Under the pieces are notes generated by a model. The model did no database searches. It was not told the DNA's origin and was given only the letters and a program-made list of their open reading frames with translations. DNA of 64,000 nucleotides, taken from positions 8,925 to 72,924 of the forward strand of contig JBKOWU010000058.1 of NCBI GenBank assembly GCA_046724555.1, in the 5' to 3' direction. The first letter of the stretch is position 1, and each line of letters begins with the position of its first letter. Of this stretch, positions 27,778 to 36,194 are shown one piece after another. The position numbers and the translations under genes were made by a program. Origin of the DNA: JAFAQB01 sp046724555 (lineage in GTDB: Archaea > Thermoproteota > Nitrososphaeria > Nitrososphaerales > Nitrososphaeraceae).

Positions 27778-28428
27778 TTGCTTGTGGCTTTCGATATGGA
27801 TGGCACGCTTGTTGATGGAAGACTCGTCTTTGCTGTTGCAGATAGATTAGGCTTGTCAGATAAAGTCAGACAAATTCAGGAAAACCCGACTCTACTTGGC
27901 TACCAACAAAGTGAAAGTATAGCACGCCTGTTTAAGGGGCTCTCGGTTGACGACATAACTCAAGGAATTGAAAGCCTTCGTCTAATGAGAAATTGTGAGA
28001 AGGTTGTTGAAGATCTCAAAGAGCAAGGACATATACTTGGCATAATAAGCGATAGTTATGATATTGCAGTTAATTATGTGGCAAAGAAATTAAACTTTGA
28101 CTTTAGTGAATCCAACTGCCTAGAATTGGATAGTAGTGGAAAACTGACAGGAAATATCAAGATGCCACTGGGGTGGCAAAAAAATGGGTGTTACTGCAAA
28201 ATTTCAGTTTGCAAAAGGTACTGTCTTCGCAGAAATACACGAAAATTTCAAATTGGTCCAAGTCGTACTGTCGCAATCGGAGATACCAAGTCTGATTTGT
28301 GTATGGTAGAAGAGGCAGCGGTCGGGATTGCATTTATGCCAAAGCACAGAATATTAGAAGAAAGAGCTGACTTGTCTATAAATGAGCCAAATTTGGCGAA
28401 ACTTGGACAGTTCATTGCATCTTTATAA
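27778..28428 (+). CDS. HAD-superfamily phosphatase (SerB-like, HAD-IB)
   Basis: A 216-residue HAD hydrolase. Motif I is FDMDGTLVDG with the nucleophile Asp and the second acid; motif II is the Ser in GIISDSYD; motif III/IV is AIGDTKSDL. The helical cap between motifs I and II (about residues 15-75) resembles phosphoserine phosphatases. A Cys-rich stretch (CYCKISVCKRYC) near residues 143-154 is unusual for SerB and may bind a metal. Start is TTG at 27778, 10 codons after no better alternative. Substrate is unproven; phosphoserine is one candidate. Confidence 0.8.
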   Translation: MLVAFDMDGTLVDGRLVFAVADRLGLSDKVRQIQENPTLLGYQQSESIARLFKGLSVDDITQGIESLRLMRNCEKVVEDLKEQGHILGIISDSYDIAVNYVAKKLNFDFSESNCLELDSSGKLTGNIKMPLGWQKNGCYCKISVCKRYCLRRNTRKFQIGPSRTVAIGDTKSDLCMVEEAAVGIAFMPKHRILEERADLSINEPNLAKLGQFIASL

Positions 28429-28512
28429 CATATATCGTTTTTGTTTTTAGAAGTGCGTTTGTGTAGTCTATATTGACAATTTGCTGCCTACTTACATTAA
28501 TAACTGTAAAAG

Positions 28513-28521
28513 AGATATATT
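28513..28521 (+). promoter_or_regulatory. TATA box of initiator tRNA-Met
   Basis: GATATATTT lies about 27 bases upstream of the tRNA 5' end, the expected spacing for archaeal TBP binding. Confidence 0.55.
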
Positions 28522-28562
28522 TGCCTTGTACAAAGATGCAGACAGCGGGGTGGGGAAGCCAG

Positions 28563-28579
28563 ATCTCTACAGAGGTTAG
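28563..28579 (+). other. D-loop intron of tRNA-iMet (17 nt)
   Basis: Exon AGCC (28557-28560) pairs with GGTT (28574-28577; one G.T); bulges AG/A and AG/G give the cuts and leave D-loop AGCCAGGTAA. A tiny inner stem TCT/AGA closes the intron. Confidence 0.85.
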
Positions 28580-28614
28580 GTAATCCCGGCGGGCTCATAA
28601 CCCGCAGAGCGGTT

Positions 28615-28644
28615 TCCATGACTGTGCAGAGGTTATGGACGTAT
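28615..28644 (+). other. T-stem intron of tRNA-iMet (30 nt)
   Basis: Interrupts the 5' strand of the T-stem between GGTT and G. The inner helix CCAT/ATGG is strong. The central helix is weak (GCGG against ACGT, three of four pairs), so this is a relaxed splice motif. The boundary is set by restoring GGTTG/CAACC; a shift of one base is possible. Confidence 0.75.
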
Positions 28645-28665
28645 GTTCAAATCAACCCCCCGCTA

Positions 28666-28670
28666 TTTTT
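28666..28670 (+). terminator. Oligo-T terminator after tRNA-iMet
   Basis: TTTTT follows the discriminator base directly, a typical archaeal intrinsic termination signal. Confidence 0.5.
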
Positions 28671-28841
28671 CTGACTCGCGTATGTATGGTGGTTCGACCC
28701 TTAACTATCTCAGATACTAGCAGGTCACCAGTTCTTATACACATGTAAAAAATTTCTTGTTAGCTTTGCTCGCGTTCTTAAATATACCAAAAGAACATCG
28801 CTGGCGGTTGCTGTGGGTACTGCTTACTCAACAAGCGTATT

Positions 28842-30236
28842 TCATTTGTAAATATTTAAAGAATGATTTAGAGTATGCGAAGAACAAAACCACTCCGAAT
28901 AAAGTTTTAACTGAGGATATGGATTAAAAAAGCTCTTTTCCATACCGTATCTTTGGATTGGTTTAGTTAAATGCCTATGGGCACTTGATAAAGGGACGTA
29001 TAGTCCTTTAGAAACATTTCTGTTTTGTATCACGTAGATTTTGTTACTATCTCTGTCTTTAAAGCCGCATTTATCGCACTGAAATCCTTTATTTCTTCCT
29101 TCTGATTTCATTCTTTTGCCACAACTCTGGCATATTGGATTGAATGACCTGTGTATTTCATTAAGTGTTAATACCAGAATATATTCTATGTTCAGGATTT
29201 TTGGAAATTTTGACGTCGATCCTCTGACGCTACAACCTATTTCGATCGTATCGCCTACATCTAGCCCTAAGGCTAGATTTGTTAGGCCTGTAGGCTCGTA
29301 TACTGCTGCAGGCGAAGTCAAGCGGTTTTCATCTTGCACCTCAAATATAACATGGCCTCCTGGAATTGGTTGCGGCGTTTTGCTGATCTTACATTGGATG
29401 TAACCTGCACTGAACGTGTTGAGTCGTTTTAACTTCAGTTCATTTTGCAAATGCATATTCGTTCCCTGATTAGAGCGAAAAACCATATAGCCATCTAATT
29501 CTTCTTGAATTTGCAATTCCTTCAGCGACTGAACTACAACATCAGGGTTCTCTCCTCTTATACCGCAAAAGACGGGATCAGGTCCATGAGGGGTAATAAG
29601 TACACGTCTACGCTTTTCATCGTAGTTGTTAAATGTATTTGGAAATGTATTTTTGCTATATTGTCTTACTCTTGAAGCATCAACTACTCGAACAGTGCCA
29701 CAGTTCTGGATTTTTCTATAAGCTATTGCCTCAAATGTATGGTCATGACGTAACAAGCAACCAATTGCGGCCAGCGACCCAACCAAACCTTGACCACTAC
29801 CGAAACTATAATACTCAATGCCGTTCTCCTGTGCAATCTTTTCTGCATACTGTGCGGTTACGATATCAAACAAGGCAATTCTGCTCAGATCTTTTAGGGA
29901 ATTTGGCACTTGTTCTTCTGTCAGAAAGGCAACAGCAGGATTCGTACCGCTAGCAGTTTCCGAACTATGCTCGATAGCTTGTTTTATATATTCAACTATC
30001 CTCCGGTGTTTCCTTGTTTGTATTCTCAGACAAACCGCGCCATTCCCTCGTGTTTTCCAAGGCACATTTGGATTAAGTCTGATTAGTAGTGGATAATCGA
30101 TGAACGTTGACTGTAGGTTTAACAAATACTGTACAATTTTAAATGCTAAGTGTGTGGTGCACCCACTACTCACGGAATCAGTATCATCGAATCCAATATG
30201 AAGAATATCGGACGATTGATCTCTTGAAGTTATCAT
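28842..30236 (-). CDS. tiaS: tRNA(Ile2) 2-agmatinylcytidine synthetase
   Basis: TiaS attaches agmatine to C34 of the CAU-anticodon tRNA-Ile so that it reads AUA. The 464-residue protein shows the N-terminal LHIGFDDTDS motif of the kinase-like domain, then GNGAVCLRI, the ferredoxin-like part with FGSGQGLVGSLAAIG, an OB-fold (about residues 265-350) and a C-terminal zinc ribbon CQSCGKRM ... CDKCGFK. An agmatinase at 45807 uses the same small molecule, though a link is speculative. It is downstream of, and opposite to, the tRNA-Met gene. Confidence 0.95.
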   Translation of the reverse strand: MITSRDQSSDILHIGFDDTDSVSSGCTTHLAFKIVQYLLNLQSTFIDYPLLIRLNPNVPWKTRGNGAVCLRIQTRKHRRIVEYIKQAIEHSSETASGTNPAVAFLTEEQVPNSLKDLSRIALFDIVTAQYAEKIAQENGIEYYSFGSGQGLVGSLAAIGCLLRHDHTFEAIAYRKIQNCGTVRVVDASRVRQYSKNTFPNTFNNYDEKRRRVLITPHGPDPVFCGIRGENPDVVVQSLKELQIQEELDGYMVFRSNQGTNMHLQNELKLKRLNTFSAGYIQCKISKTPQPIPGGHVIFEVQDENRLTSPAAVYEPTGLTNLALGLDVGDTIEIGCSVRGSTSKFPKILNIEYILVLTLNEIHRSFNPICQSCGKRMKSEGRNKGFQCDKCGFKDRDSNKIYVIQNRNVSKGLYVPLSSAHRHLTKPIQRYGMEKSFFNPYPQLKLYSEWFCSSHTLNHSLNIYK

Positions 30237-30423
30237 GACGACGTTTGAAGAAATATAATCAGATTGTTGCAGATATATTCTTATATCAAGCGACTGAATC
30301 TGTACTCAGTTGTTATGATCACATCTTGTCCAACAGATTATCATAAACGATCATATTAGGATATAAAAATGTGGAATGACTTTTCTGAAAACATAATTAT
30401 TCGATGAAATTTATCAATACTTC

Positions 30424-30570
30424 ATGGCATCAAAGGATGACAGAAATTATGAATCATCAACTCGGATTAAATGCGAAGTATGTGGAATGATTTTTACAAC
30501 AGAACAGGACAAAGAACAGCATAAGAAATTAGAACACAGGGAACACCAGAGGCCTACTGGGGTCAGCTAA
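30424..30570 (+). CDS. 48-residue C2H2 zinc-finger mini-protein
   Basis: An ATG at 30424 opens 48 codons with one classical C2H2 finger: CEVC, 12 residues including Phe, then His-x4-His (KCEVCGMIFTT...EQHKKLEH). The rest is polar. Short single-finger proteins are common in thaumarchaea and are thought to be DNA- or protein-binding regulators; the target is unknown. It is too short for standard ORF cutoffs but the Cys/His spacing and hydrophobic finger core make it convincing. Confidence 0.75.
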   Translation: MASKDDRNYESSTRIKCEVCGMIFTTEQDKEQHKKLEHREHQRPTGVS

Positions 30571-30745
30571 GGCTTTGACAAAGTAAACGAATTCTGCTTG
30601 AAATTGAAAGCTGTTTTCCACGGTTCATTCATGATGTTTTACGAACGTATTTTCCGTCATGTAATCATATAGAATATCCGCACACGCTCGAAGTATATGA
30701 AGAAACTTAATTATGCATGGTGTATATATACAGAACAATACTTAT

Positions 30746-31084
30746 ATGAACAGCAAATCCATCCAGGAAATTGATTTCAATAAACGCAATGGACTGCTAC
30801 CTGTAGTAGTTCAAGACCGAAAAACTAGAGACATTTTGATGTTGGCATATATTAACAAAGAAGCACTTGACCATACAATTAAGACTGGAAACGCCCATTT
30901 TTGGAGCACTTCGCGTAATAAGTTATGGATGAAAGGAGAAGAATCGGGAAATGTGCATCTCGTTAGGGAAATATTAGTTGATTGTGACTGCGATGCAGTA
31001 TTGTACGTTGTAGACACACAATCAAATACATGTCACACAGGTTTGAGATCATGTTTTCACAATATACTAGAAAATAGACAATAA
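30746..31084 (+). CDS. hisI: Phosphoribosyl-AMP cyclohydrolase
   Basis: HisI opens the adenine ring of PR-AMP, the third step of histidine synthesis. From the ATG at 30746 the protein has 112 residues and shows all signatures: RDILMLAYINKEAL, AHFWSTSRNKLWMKGEESGN, the metal site DCDCDA and the second Cys pair CHTGLRSCF. An upstream ATG at 30713 adds 11 residues of unlikely sequence. HisE is not fused and not adjacent; no other his gene is in the window. Confidence 0.95.
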   Translation: MNSKSIQEIDFNKRNGLLPVVVQDRKTRDILMLAYINKEALDHTIKTGNAHFWSTSRNKLWMKGEESGNVHLVREILVDCDCDAVLYVVDTQSNTCHTGLRSCFHNILENRQ

Positions 31085-31236
31085 AATTGAAATAACTCGT
31101 GAAAGATTAGAAAGATTTTTAGTTTAATAGAAAGTCATTGAAAGAGATGTTAAGTAATTCTCACATATTTGATAATAAAATTTAGTAATATTAAAATTGT
31201 GCTTAGAGAACCTTATCTATATCGTAGAGAGGATAG

Positions 31237-32478
31237 GTGATAGTTGTAACAATGGGCATTATACAATCACTTAAGTGTAGGGAATGTGCTGCTGAATATG
31301 AACCGCGATTTATATATGTATGTGAGGACTGTTTCGGCCCTCTTGATGTCATTTATAATCTTCCTTCCGATATAAAAAAGGACATTTTTACATCCAGATA
31401 TGAGAAAACGTATTGGAGGTATTTTGAGCTTCTTCCAATTACTGACAAAAGCAATATCATAGACCTCAACGCAGGTTTTACTCCTCTGCAATATGCGGAT
31501 AGACTTGGTAAAGAAATAGGAGGACTGAAAAACTTATTCATTAAGAATGATTCTGTAAATCCGACATTTTCCTTTAAGGACAGGCCTGCAGGAGTAGCTG
31601 TTTCAAAAGCTAAGGAGATTGGATTAAATGCCGTAGGGTGTGCATCAACAGGCAATCTTGCCTCGGCAACTGCAGCCCATGCTGCAAAAGCAAAACTGCC
31701 ATGTTATATTTTTGCTCCTTCTGATATAGAACATGTGAAGATCGCTCAGGCGTTATCGTATGGTGCCGAATTTGTAGCAGTAGACGGGACCTATGATGAT
31801 GCTAATAGAGTTGCCTCAATAATTGGTGACTCTAAAGGTATCGGTATTGTGAATATCAATATGAGGCCTTTTTACGTAGAAGGTTCCAAGACCCTCGCCT
31901 ACGAAGTAGCTGAGCAAATGAACTGGCAAGTACCTGATAATCTGATAATTCCGGTTGGAAGTGGAGCAATGTTGAATGCAATTTGTAAAGGATTTGAAGA
32001 ATTGCATAGGCTTGGATTTATCGATAGTGTAAAAAATTTAAGGATAACTGCGGCACAACCTCATGGTTGCTCACCCGTAGTGGATGCTTTTAAGAGAAAA
32101 AGTGATAATGTTGTGCCTGTGGAACGACCTGAAACAATCGCGAAAAGCCTCGCAATAGGTGATCCGGGTGATGGGTTGTATGTATTAAAAAAATTGAAGG
32201 AATATAATGGTATAGCAGAAGATGCTACAGATGAAGAAATTGTTGATGGGATATTAACGCTTGCCAAAACAGAAGGTATCTTTACCGAACCTGCCGGTGG
32301 GGTGTCGGTGGCTGTTCTTCGTAAGCTAATCGAAGATGGCAAAATCGATAATGATGAGACAATAGTTTGCTATATTACAGGCAATGGGTTGAAGGCTACG
32401 GAAGCAATTATGAATATGCTTCCCAAACTTAATGTGGTAAAGCCAGATGCGCAGATAGTTTCAGCCATGATTAGATAG
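31237..32478 (+). CDS. thrC: Threonine synthase
   Basis: ThrC converts phosphohomoserine to threonine with pyridoxal phosphate. The N-terminal zinc ribbon (CRECAAEY ... CEDCFGPL) is typical of archaeal ThrC. The PLP lysine is in NPTFSFKDRPAG, the substrate loop in CASTGNLASATAAHAAKA and the phosphate-binding Gly loop in PVGSGAMLNA. 413 residues, normal length. GTG at 31237 follows GAGAGG by 4 bases; the ATG at 31252 (MGIIQ) is the alternative start. Confidence 0.95.
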   Translation: MIVVTMGIIQSLKCRECAAEYEPRFIYVCEDCFGPLDVIYNLPSDIKKDIFTSRYEKTYWRYFELLPITDKSNIIDLNAGFTPLQYADRLGKEIGGLKNLFIKNDSVNPTFSFKDRPAGVAVSKAKEIGLNAVGCASTGNLASATAAHAAKAKLPCYIFAPSDIEHVKIAQALSYGAEFVAVDGTYDDANRVASIIGDSKGIGIVNINMRPFYVEGSKTLAYEVAEQMNWQVPDNLIIPVGSGAMLNAICKGFEELHRLGFIDSVKNLRITAAQPHGCSPVVDAFKRKSDNVVPVERPETIAKSLAIGDPGDGLYVLKKLKEYNGIAEDATDEEIVDGILTLAKTEGIFTEPAGGVSVAVLRKLIEDGKIDNDETIVCYITGNGLKATEAIMNMLPKLNVVKPDAQIVSAMIR

Positions 32479-32525
32479 GTAAAGTATGTGTATGCATAAA
32501 ACGTTAGGGAGATGTAACAATAAAA

Positions 32526-33884
32526 ATGGCCAAAGTTGAATTCACAATTCCATCTGTATTAAACAAAGGAGCAGGAGAAAAAAAGATCTCCTTGGATGCG
32601 AACAACTTGGACGATGCATTTACAAGGCTCTCCGACCAGATGGGAGAAGATTTTAAGAGAAGGGTCTTTGATCTCAACGGCAAGCCGCGTGCTTTAATTA
32701 ACATTTACATCAATGGAAAAAATATGCGTTTCAAGAATGACGGGATGACAACGTCTCTTGAGGATGGCGATTCTGTGTATATATTGCCTGCAGTAGCAGG
32801 CGGAGCAGGGCTTGCAAGTGAAGATATCCAGCGTTATTCTAGGCAAATAATGCTTGAGGAAATAGGTTTTACAGGAATGGAAAAAATTCGTAATGCTAAA
32901 GTCTGCGTAATCGGCACAGGTGGAATTGGGAATCCTATTGTCACTCAGCTAACCGCAATGGGCATTGGCAAATTAAAGATTGTCGATAGGGACGTAGTGG
33001 AGATCTCAAATTTACATAGACAACATCTCTACTGCGACAAGGATGTTGGTAAGGTCAAAGTTGAGGTGGCAGCCGACCGCCTAAGAGCAATGAATCCAGC
33101 AGTAGAAATAGAACCCGCTCCACTTTCTGTAACCAAATATACTGCTGAAAGCATTATAGCCGGATTCGATGTTGTTATTGATGCTCTTGATAGTATAGAT
33201 GCTAGATACGCACTAAATGACGCATGCGTCAAATTTAACATCCCTTTTATTTATGGCGGGGCATTAGGGGTAGTGGGTTCAATTTGCACTATATTGCCAA
33301 ACAAATCTGCATGTTTGCGGTGCATATTTCCTGCATTATCCGAGGATGATATGCCAACATGCAGTACTGAAGGGGTACATCCATCAATATTGTACTTAGT
33401 AGGTGGTATCCAAGTATCAGAAGCTATCAAAATAATTATAGGCCAGAAACCAACACTCGAGAATAGACTGCTTTACGTTGACTTAAATGAACTATCGTTT
33501 GACAAAATACAAGTATCAAGACAAAATGAGTGTCCCTCATGCGGAGTAAAGAATGAAAAAGATGAACCGATGCTCGTAGTAAAGCAGCTGATTGTAGAAG
33601 AGCTCTGTGGAAGAGACAACGGAAAGAGAACATACACGGTCAGTCCGTCAAAGCTGTTATCTTCACCAATTAGTCTAGTAGGAATAGCAAAGAATGCAGA
33701 ATTAGCCGGGTACTATGTCAAAACGAGAGGTAACCTAGGACTAACAGCCATAAGCAACAAAACGGGTCATTTATCGGTAAGTTTTCTCTCCAGTGGCGCT
33801 GCAACAATAGTGGGCGCAAAGGACGAACAAGATGCAGTATCAATATACCGATCTTTTACAAACGGCATTCAAAGTATGCAATAA
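32526..33884 (+). CDS. Ubiquitin-like (MoaD/ThiS) domain fused to E1-like enzyme (MoeB/ThiF/UbaA)
   Basis: A 452-residue fusion. Residues 1-93 are a MoaD/ThiS-type beta-grasp domain ending in the hallmark Gly-Gly (VAGGAG, Gly92-Gly93), normally the free C-terminus. Residues about 98-340 are an adenylating E1: ATP loop GTGGIGNP (130-137), NLHRQH, DALDS, zinc Cys pairs 263/266 and 336/339, and the candidate catalytic Cys279 in PTCSTEGV. The last 110 residues contain VEELCGRDNGKRTY and a small unknown domain instead of rhodanese. Such proteins activate sulfur carriers for molybdopterin, thiamin or tRNA thiolation and attach SAMPs to proteins. Because the Gly-Gly is internal, processing or action in trans is needed. 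ATG follows GGAGATG. Confidence 0.88.
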   Translation: MAKVEFTIPSVLNKGAGEKKISLDANNLDDAFTRLSDQMGEDFKRRVFDLNGKPRALINIYINGKNMRFKNDGMTTSLEDGDSVYILPAVAGGAGLASEDIQRYSRQIMLEEIGFTGMEKIRNAKVCVIGTGGIGNPIVTQLTAMGIGKLKIVDRDVVEISNLHRQHLYCDKDVGKVKVEVAADRLRAMNPAVEIEPAPLSVTKYTAESIIAGFDVVIDALDSIDARYALNDACVKFNIPFIYGGALGVVGSICTILPNKSACLRCIFPALSEDDMPTCSTEGVHPSILYLVGGIQVSEAIKIIIGQKPTLENRLLYVDLNELSFDKIQVSRQNECPSCGVKNEKDEPMLVVKQLIVEELCGRDNGKRTYTVSPSKLLSSPISLVGIAKNAELAGYYVKTRGNLGLTAISNKTGHLSVSFLSSGAATIVGAKDEQDAVSIYRSFTNGIQSMQ

Positions 33885-34097
33885 AATCTCGTTAAATAGG
33901 AAAATCTTTTGGCTCGCTGAACTACTTTGAATCTGAAAACCAATAATTTACCGCCTTGGTCTTTATTACTCACGCAATCGGGGGCTCAACAACTCTAACA
34001 TGTTTAACCGTCATGAACAATATGTTACAAAAATAAATTATTTTTATGACTAGCAAAGATAGTGAATAAATATAATAATTCATCTTCAACTATCGCG

Positions 34098-34760
34098 CTA
34101 TTGCGAACTCTCACCAACTGATGATCTTCTAGCATCAGTAAAAGATCCAATTGAAACGTCAGGAAGATTCTCGTGCGCTCTCTGTTCTGCAACAGCACTT
34201 GCCTCAGATAGGATTCTGTCTAAGTCTTCACAGCGAGCACCAAATTCAAACGATTCAGTTCCTATCCCTCCTATGCTTCCTGCGTTACTCAGGACTTCAT
34301 TGAAAACGCCGTTTATTTCACCTAATTCTGAATCCACGTCCGGCATCGCGCCAGACAAGCCTGATTTTACTTTGGTTAATGCTCCAATTGCAGGAGCGAT
34401 TGACTCTACTGCATCACCCATGCTTAGTGTAGACTCCAATCGAAGATTTACCTGTTCTACCGCCATTTTTATCTGAGAGATCATCTTGCCAGTCTTTTTG
34501 GTCTGTGCTAATTCATTGGATAACATTTTGCTCTTTTGTACATCATGTTTTTGCAAGCTTGATACAACTTGGTTGAACAATAAATTCTCCTTGTCTCTCA
34601 AATTATGTAACACCGTGTCCAACTTTTGACTTTGTGCCTGGATTCTGTTCTTTGCGAATTCGACTCTGGGTTTTAGCGGCTGCTGTGTTCTTACCTTTTC
34701 TTTTATCTTCTCCGACGTGGCTGGTTTTCTCTGTCTAATCCAAGTGCGGTCAAAGTTCAT
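34098..34760 (-). CDS. CdvB-like ESCRT-III protein
   Basis: A 220-residue Snf7/ESCRT-III family protein. A basic N-terminal segment is followed by a long helical hairpin (about residues 40-120, rich in Lys/Gln/Glu with heptad hydrophobics) and a shorter helical C-terminal part with acidic motif DLDRILSEASAVAEQ. Thaumarchaea divide with the Cdv machinery, and several CdvB paralogues occur per genome. CdvA and the Vps4-like CdvC are not adjacent, so this is probably one of the dispersed paralogues; whether it acts in division or in membrane remodelling is not decided. A broken-wing MIM2 motif is not obvious. Confidence 0.85.
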   Translation of the reverse strand: MNFDRTWIRQRKPATSEKIKEKVRTQQPLKPRVEFAKNRIQAQSQKLDTVLHNLRDKENLLFNQVVSSLQKHDVQKSKMLSNELAQTKKTGKMISQIKMAVEQVNLRLESTLSMGDAVESIAPAIGALTKVKSGLSGAMPDVDSELGEINGVFNEVLSNAGSIGGIGTESFEFGARCEDLDRILSEASAVAEQRAHENLPDVSIGSFTDARRSSVGESSQ

Positions 34761-34976
34761 TATTACATGATAAGATCATATATTAGGATTAAAATGCATT
34801 GTTATAATTGCGCAACAAAATAGTGAAATTTATAAACACCACATCCAACTCAAATCCAGTTTTGTGAACTGGGTCGAAGGGACAAGTATTAGGTTTCATA
34901 GCCTACTTTTATACTCTATTTCGCTTTACTTTTTCCGGTCCTGAGTTCAAATATTAATTGACTAAGGCTTCTTTAT

Positions 34977-35399
34977 TTAATACAAAGGTGCTAGCCAGTC
35001 AATAAGCTCCTCTAATTCATCGCATACTATCTTTACTCTTATTGGACCTAGTGGCGATTCGGTTTCGTCCTCCGTCACTACTACTAACCCCGCGAACGCT
35101 GCTTGTTTGTTTAAGAGAAACCACGTGGTATTATAGATCCTGTTATCTACAAGCATTCTTCTCAAAACCCCTAGCGCAGCTCTGGATCTAACTTGGTCAT
35201 AAGTGATGGTTAAACATCCAAGATCGAAACAACGAGCAATAATTAATGATCCATATTTTAGTTCTGGCGAACATCCATCGAATATATTGGTGATCGCAGA
35301 AATTACCTTATCTGAGCTCTCGGAAGGGTTAACGGTAGCCTCTATCTTCAATTCAACTTGAACAGAAATTGGAGTTTTTCTCATGAGTCGAATATTCAC
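34977..35399 (-). CDS. UPF0201 family RNA-binding-like protein
   Basis: A 140-residue protein of the archaeal UPF0201 family (VELKIEATVNPSESSDKVISAITNIF near the N-terminus; ALGVLRRMLVDNRI in the middle; SPLGPIRVKI near the end). In many archaea it is next to or fused with the UPF0200 kinase, and here it lies 27 bp downstream of that gene in the same direction. The fold resembles RNA-binding alpha/beta domains, but the function is unknown. The pairing of the two genes supports both assignments. Confidence 0.83.
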   Translation of the reverse strand: MNIRLMRKTPISVQVELKIEATVNPSESSDKVISAITNIFDGCSPELKYGSLIIARCFDLGCLTITYDQVRSRAALGVLRRMLVDNRIYNTTWFLLNKQAAFAGLVVVTEDETESPLGPIRVKIVCDELEELIDWLAPLY

Positions 35400-35426
35400 A
35401 TGTATTCATAAGGCATCCTTTTATTA

Positions 35427-36026
35427 TTATTTGTAAGTCGAACTGATCCATTTTCTTATGATTTTAAATGCTTTTTCCTGTAGCTGATCAACTGTTAAGT
35501 CATTGTTCGATAGGGTTTCGTCAGCCAAAGCAATTGCCTCGCTGATGCCTACCGTCAATTCTCGCCTGTCCCGAGTCGTAAATTCTTCCATGGCACAGGG
35601 GTCATCGGATCTCGCCCTTTGCTTTAAATGTGTGAATCTCTTGTTGGTCGAGGCATGTATAGCGAGCAACTTGACACAACCAACCCTTTTTAATATTTCA
35701 ACTTCAGCGATTCCACGTATGCCATCAATAACTACATTCTCTTTTTGTACACTGCTGATATCCTCGCTATTAATTTTTCTCAGAATTAAATGAGCGATCG
35801 CTCCAGGACCCAAATCATCACGCAGCTTAAGCATTAACTTGCCTAAATTAATGTCAGTAGGATCTAAATTTCGCTGTCTGGCCTCCTCTCTTATTACATC
35901 TCCCATTGCTATTACGTAAAATCCCTTCTTCCTTAATGACTCGGCGATAGTCGATTTGCCAGCGCCAGGCATACCAGTGATACACACAATTAGCTTGCGT
36001 CTCTTCTTAGCCTCTGATCTCATCAT
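35427..36026 (-). CDS. UPF0200 P-loop kinase (dephospho-CoA kinase-like)
   Basis: A 199-residue P-loop NTPase related to nucleotide and dephospho-CoA kinases. Walker A is GMPGAGKS, followed by VIAMGDVIREEARQR, which matches the NMP-binding region of adenylate-kinase-like enzymes, and VVIDGIRGIAEVE (Walker B-like). TTRDRRELTVGISEAIALAD is the lid and C-terminal region. Its substrate is unproven; a role in CoA biosynthesis has been suggested for the wider group only by similarity. It precedes the UPF0201 gene, with which it forms a conserved archaeal pair. Confidence 0.85.
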   Translation of the reverse strand: MMRSEAKKRRKLIVCITGMPGAGKSTIAESLRKKGFYVIAMGDVIREEARQRNLDPTDINLGKLMLKLRDDLGPGAIAHLILRKINSEDISSVQKENVVIDGIRGIAEVEILKRVGCVKLLAIHASTNKRFTHLKQRARSDDPCAMEEFTTRDRRELTVGISEAIALADETLSNNDLTVDQLQEKAFKIIRKWISSTYK

Positions 36027-36194
36027 GATGATTTTTTATTGCTTTTACCATATATTATATGCTGTAATTCAAATCAGATAGTGTAATGTGCTACAGTATC
36101 ATTTCGCTGGAAGGCCTTTGAGATATTAACAGAACTTATAGATGGGCATCAAATAAAAAGTTAATAGAGGTATTTTTTAAGAGATCTGAATAAT

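Larger units (their letters stand above)
28544..28665 (+). tRNA. Initiator tRNA-Met(CAT) with two non-canonical introns
   Basis: Acceptor AGCGGGG/CCCCGCT has the A1-U72 pair, and the anticodon stem GCGGG/CCCGC has three consecutive G-C pairs at its loop end; both mark the initiator. Anticodon CAT is at 28596-28598 in a perfect CTCATAA loop. The D-arm GGGA/TCCC and T-arm GGTTG/CAACC are complete only after removal of 17 nt from the D-loop (28563-28579) and 30 nt from the T-stem (28615-28644). Discriminator is A at 28665. The mature molecule is about 75 nt. It works with aIF2, whose beta subunit is encoded at 21316. Confidence 0.93.
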
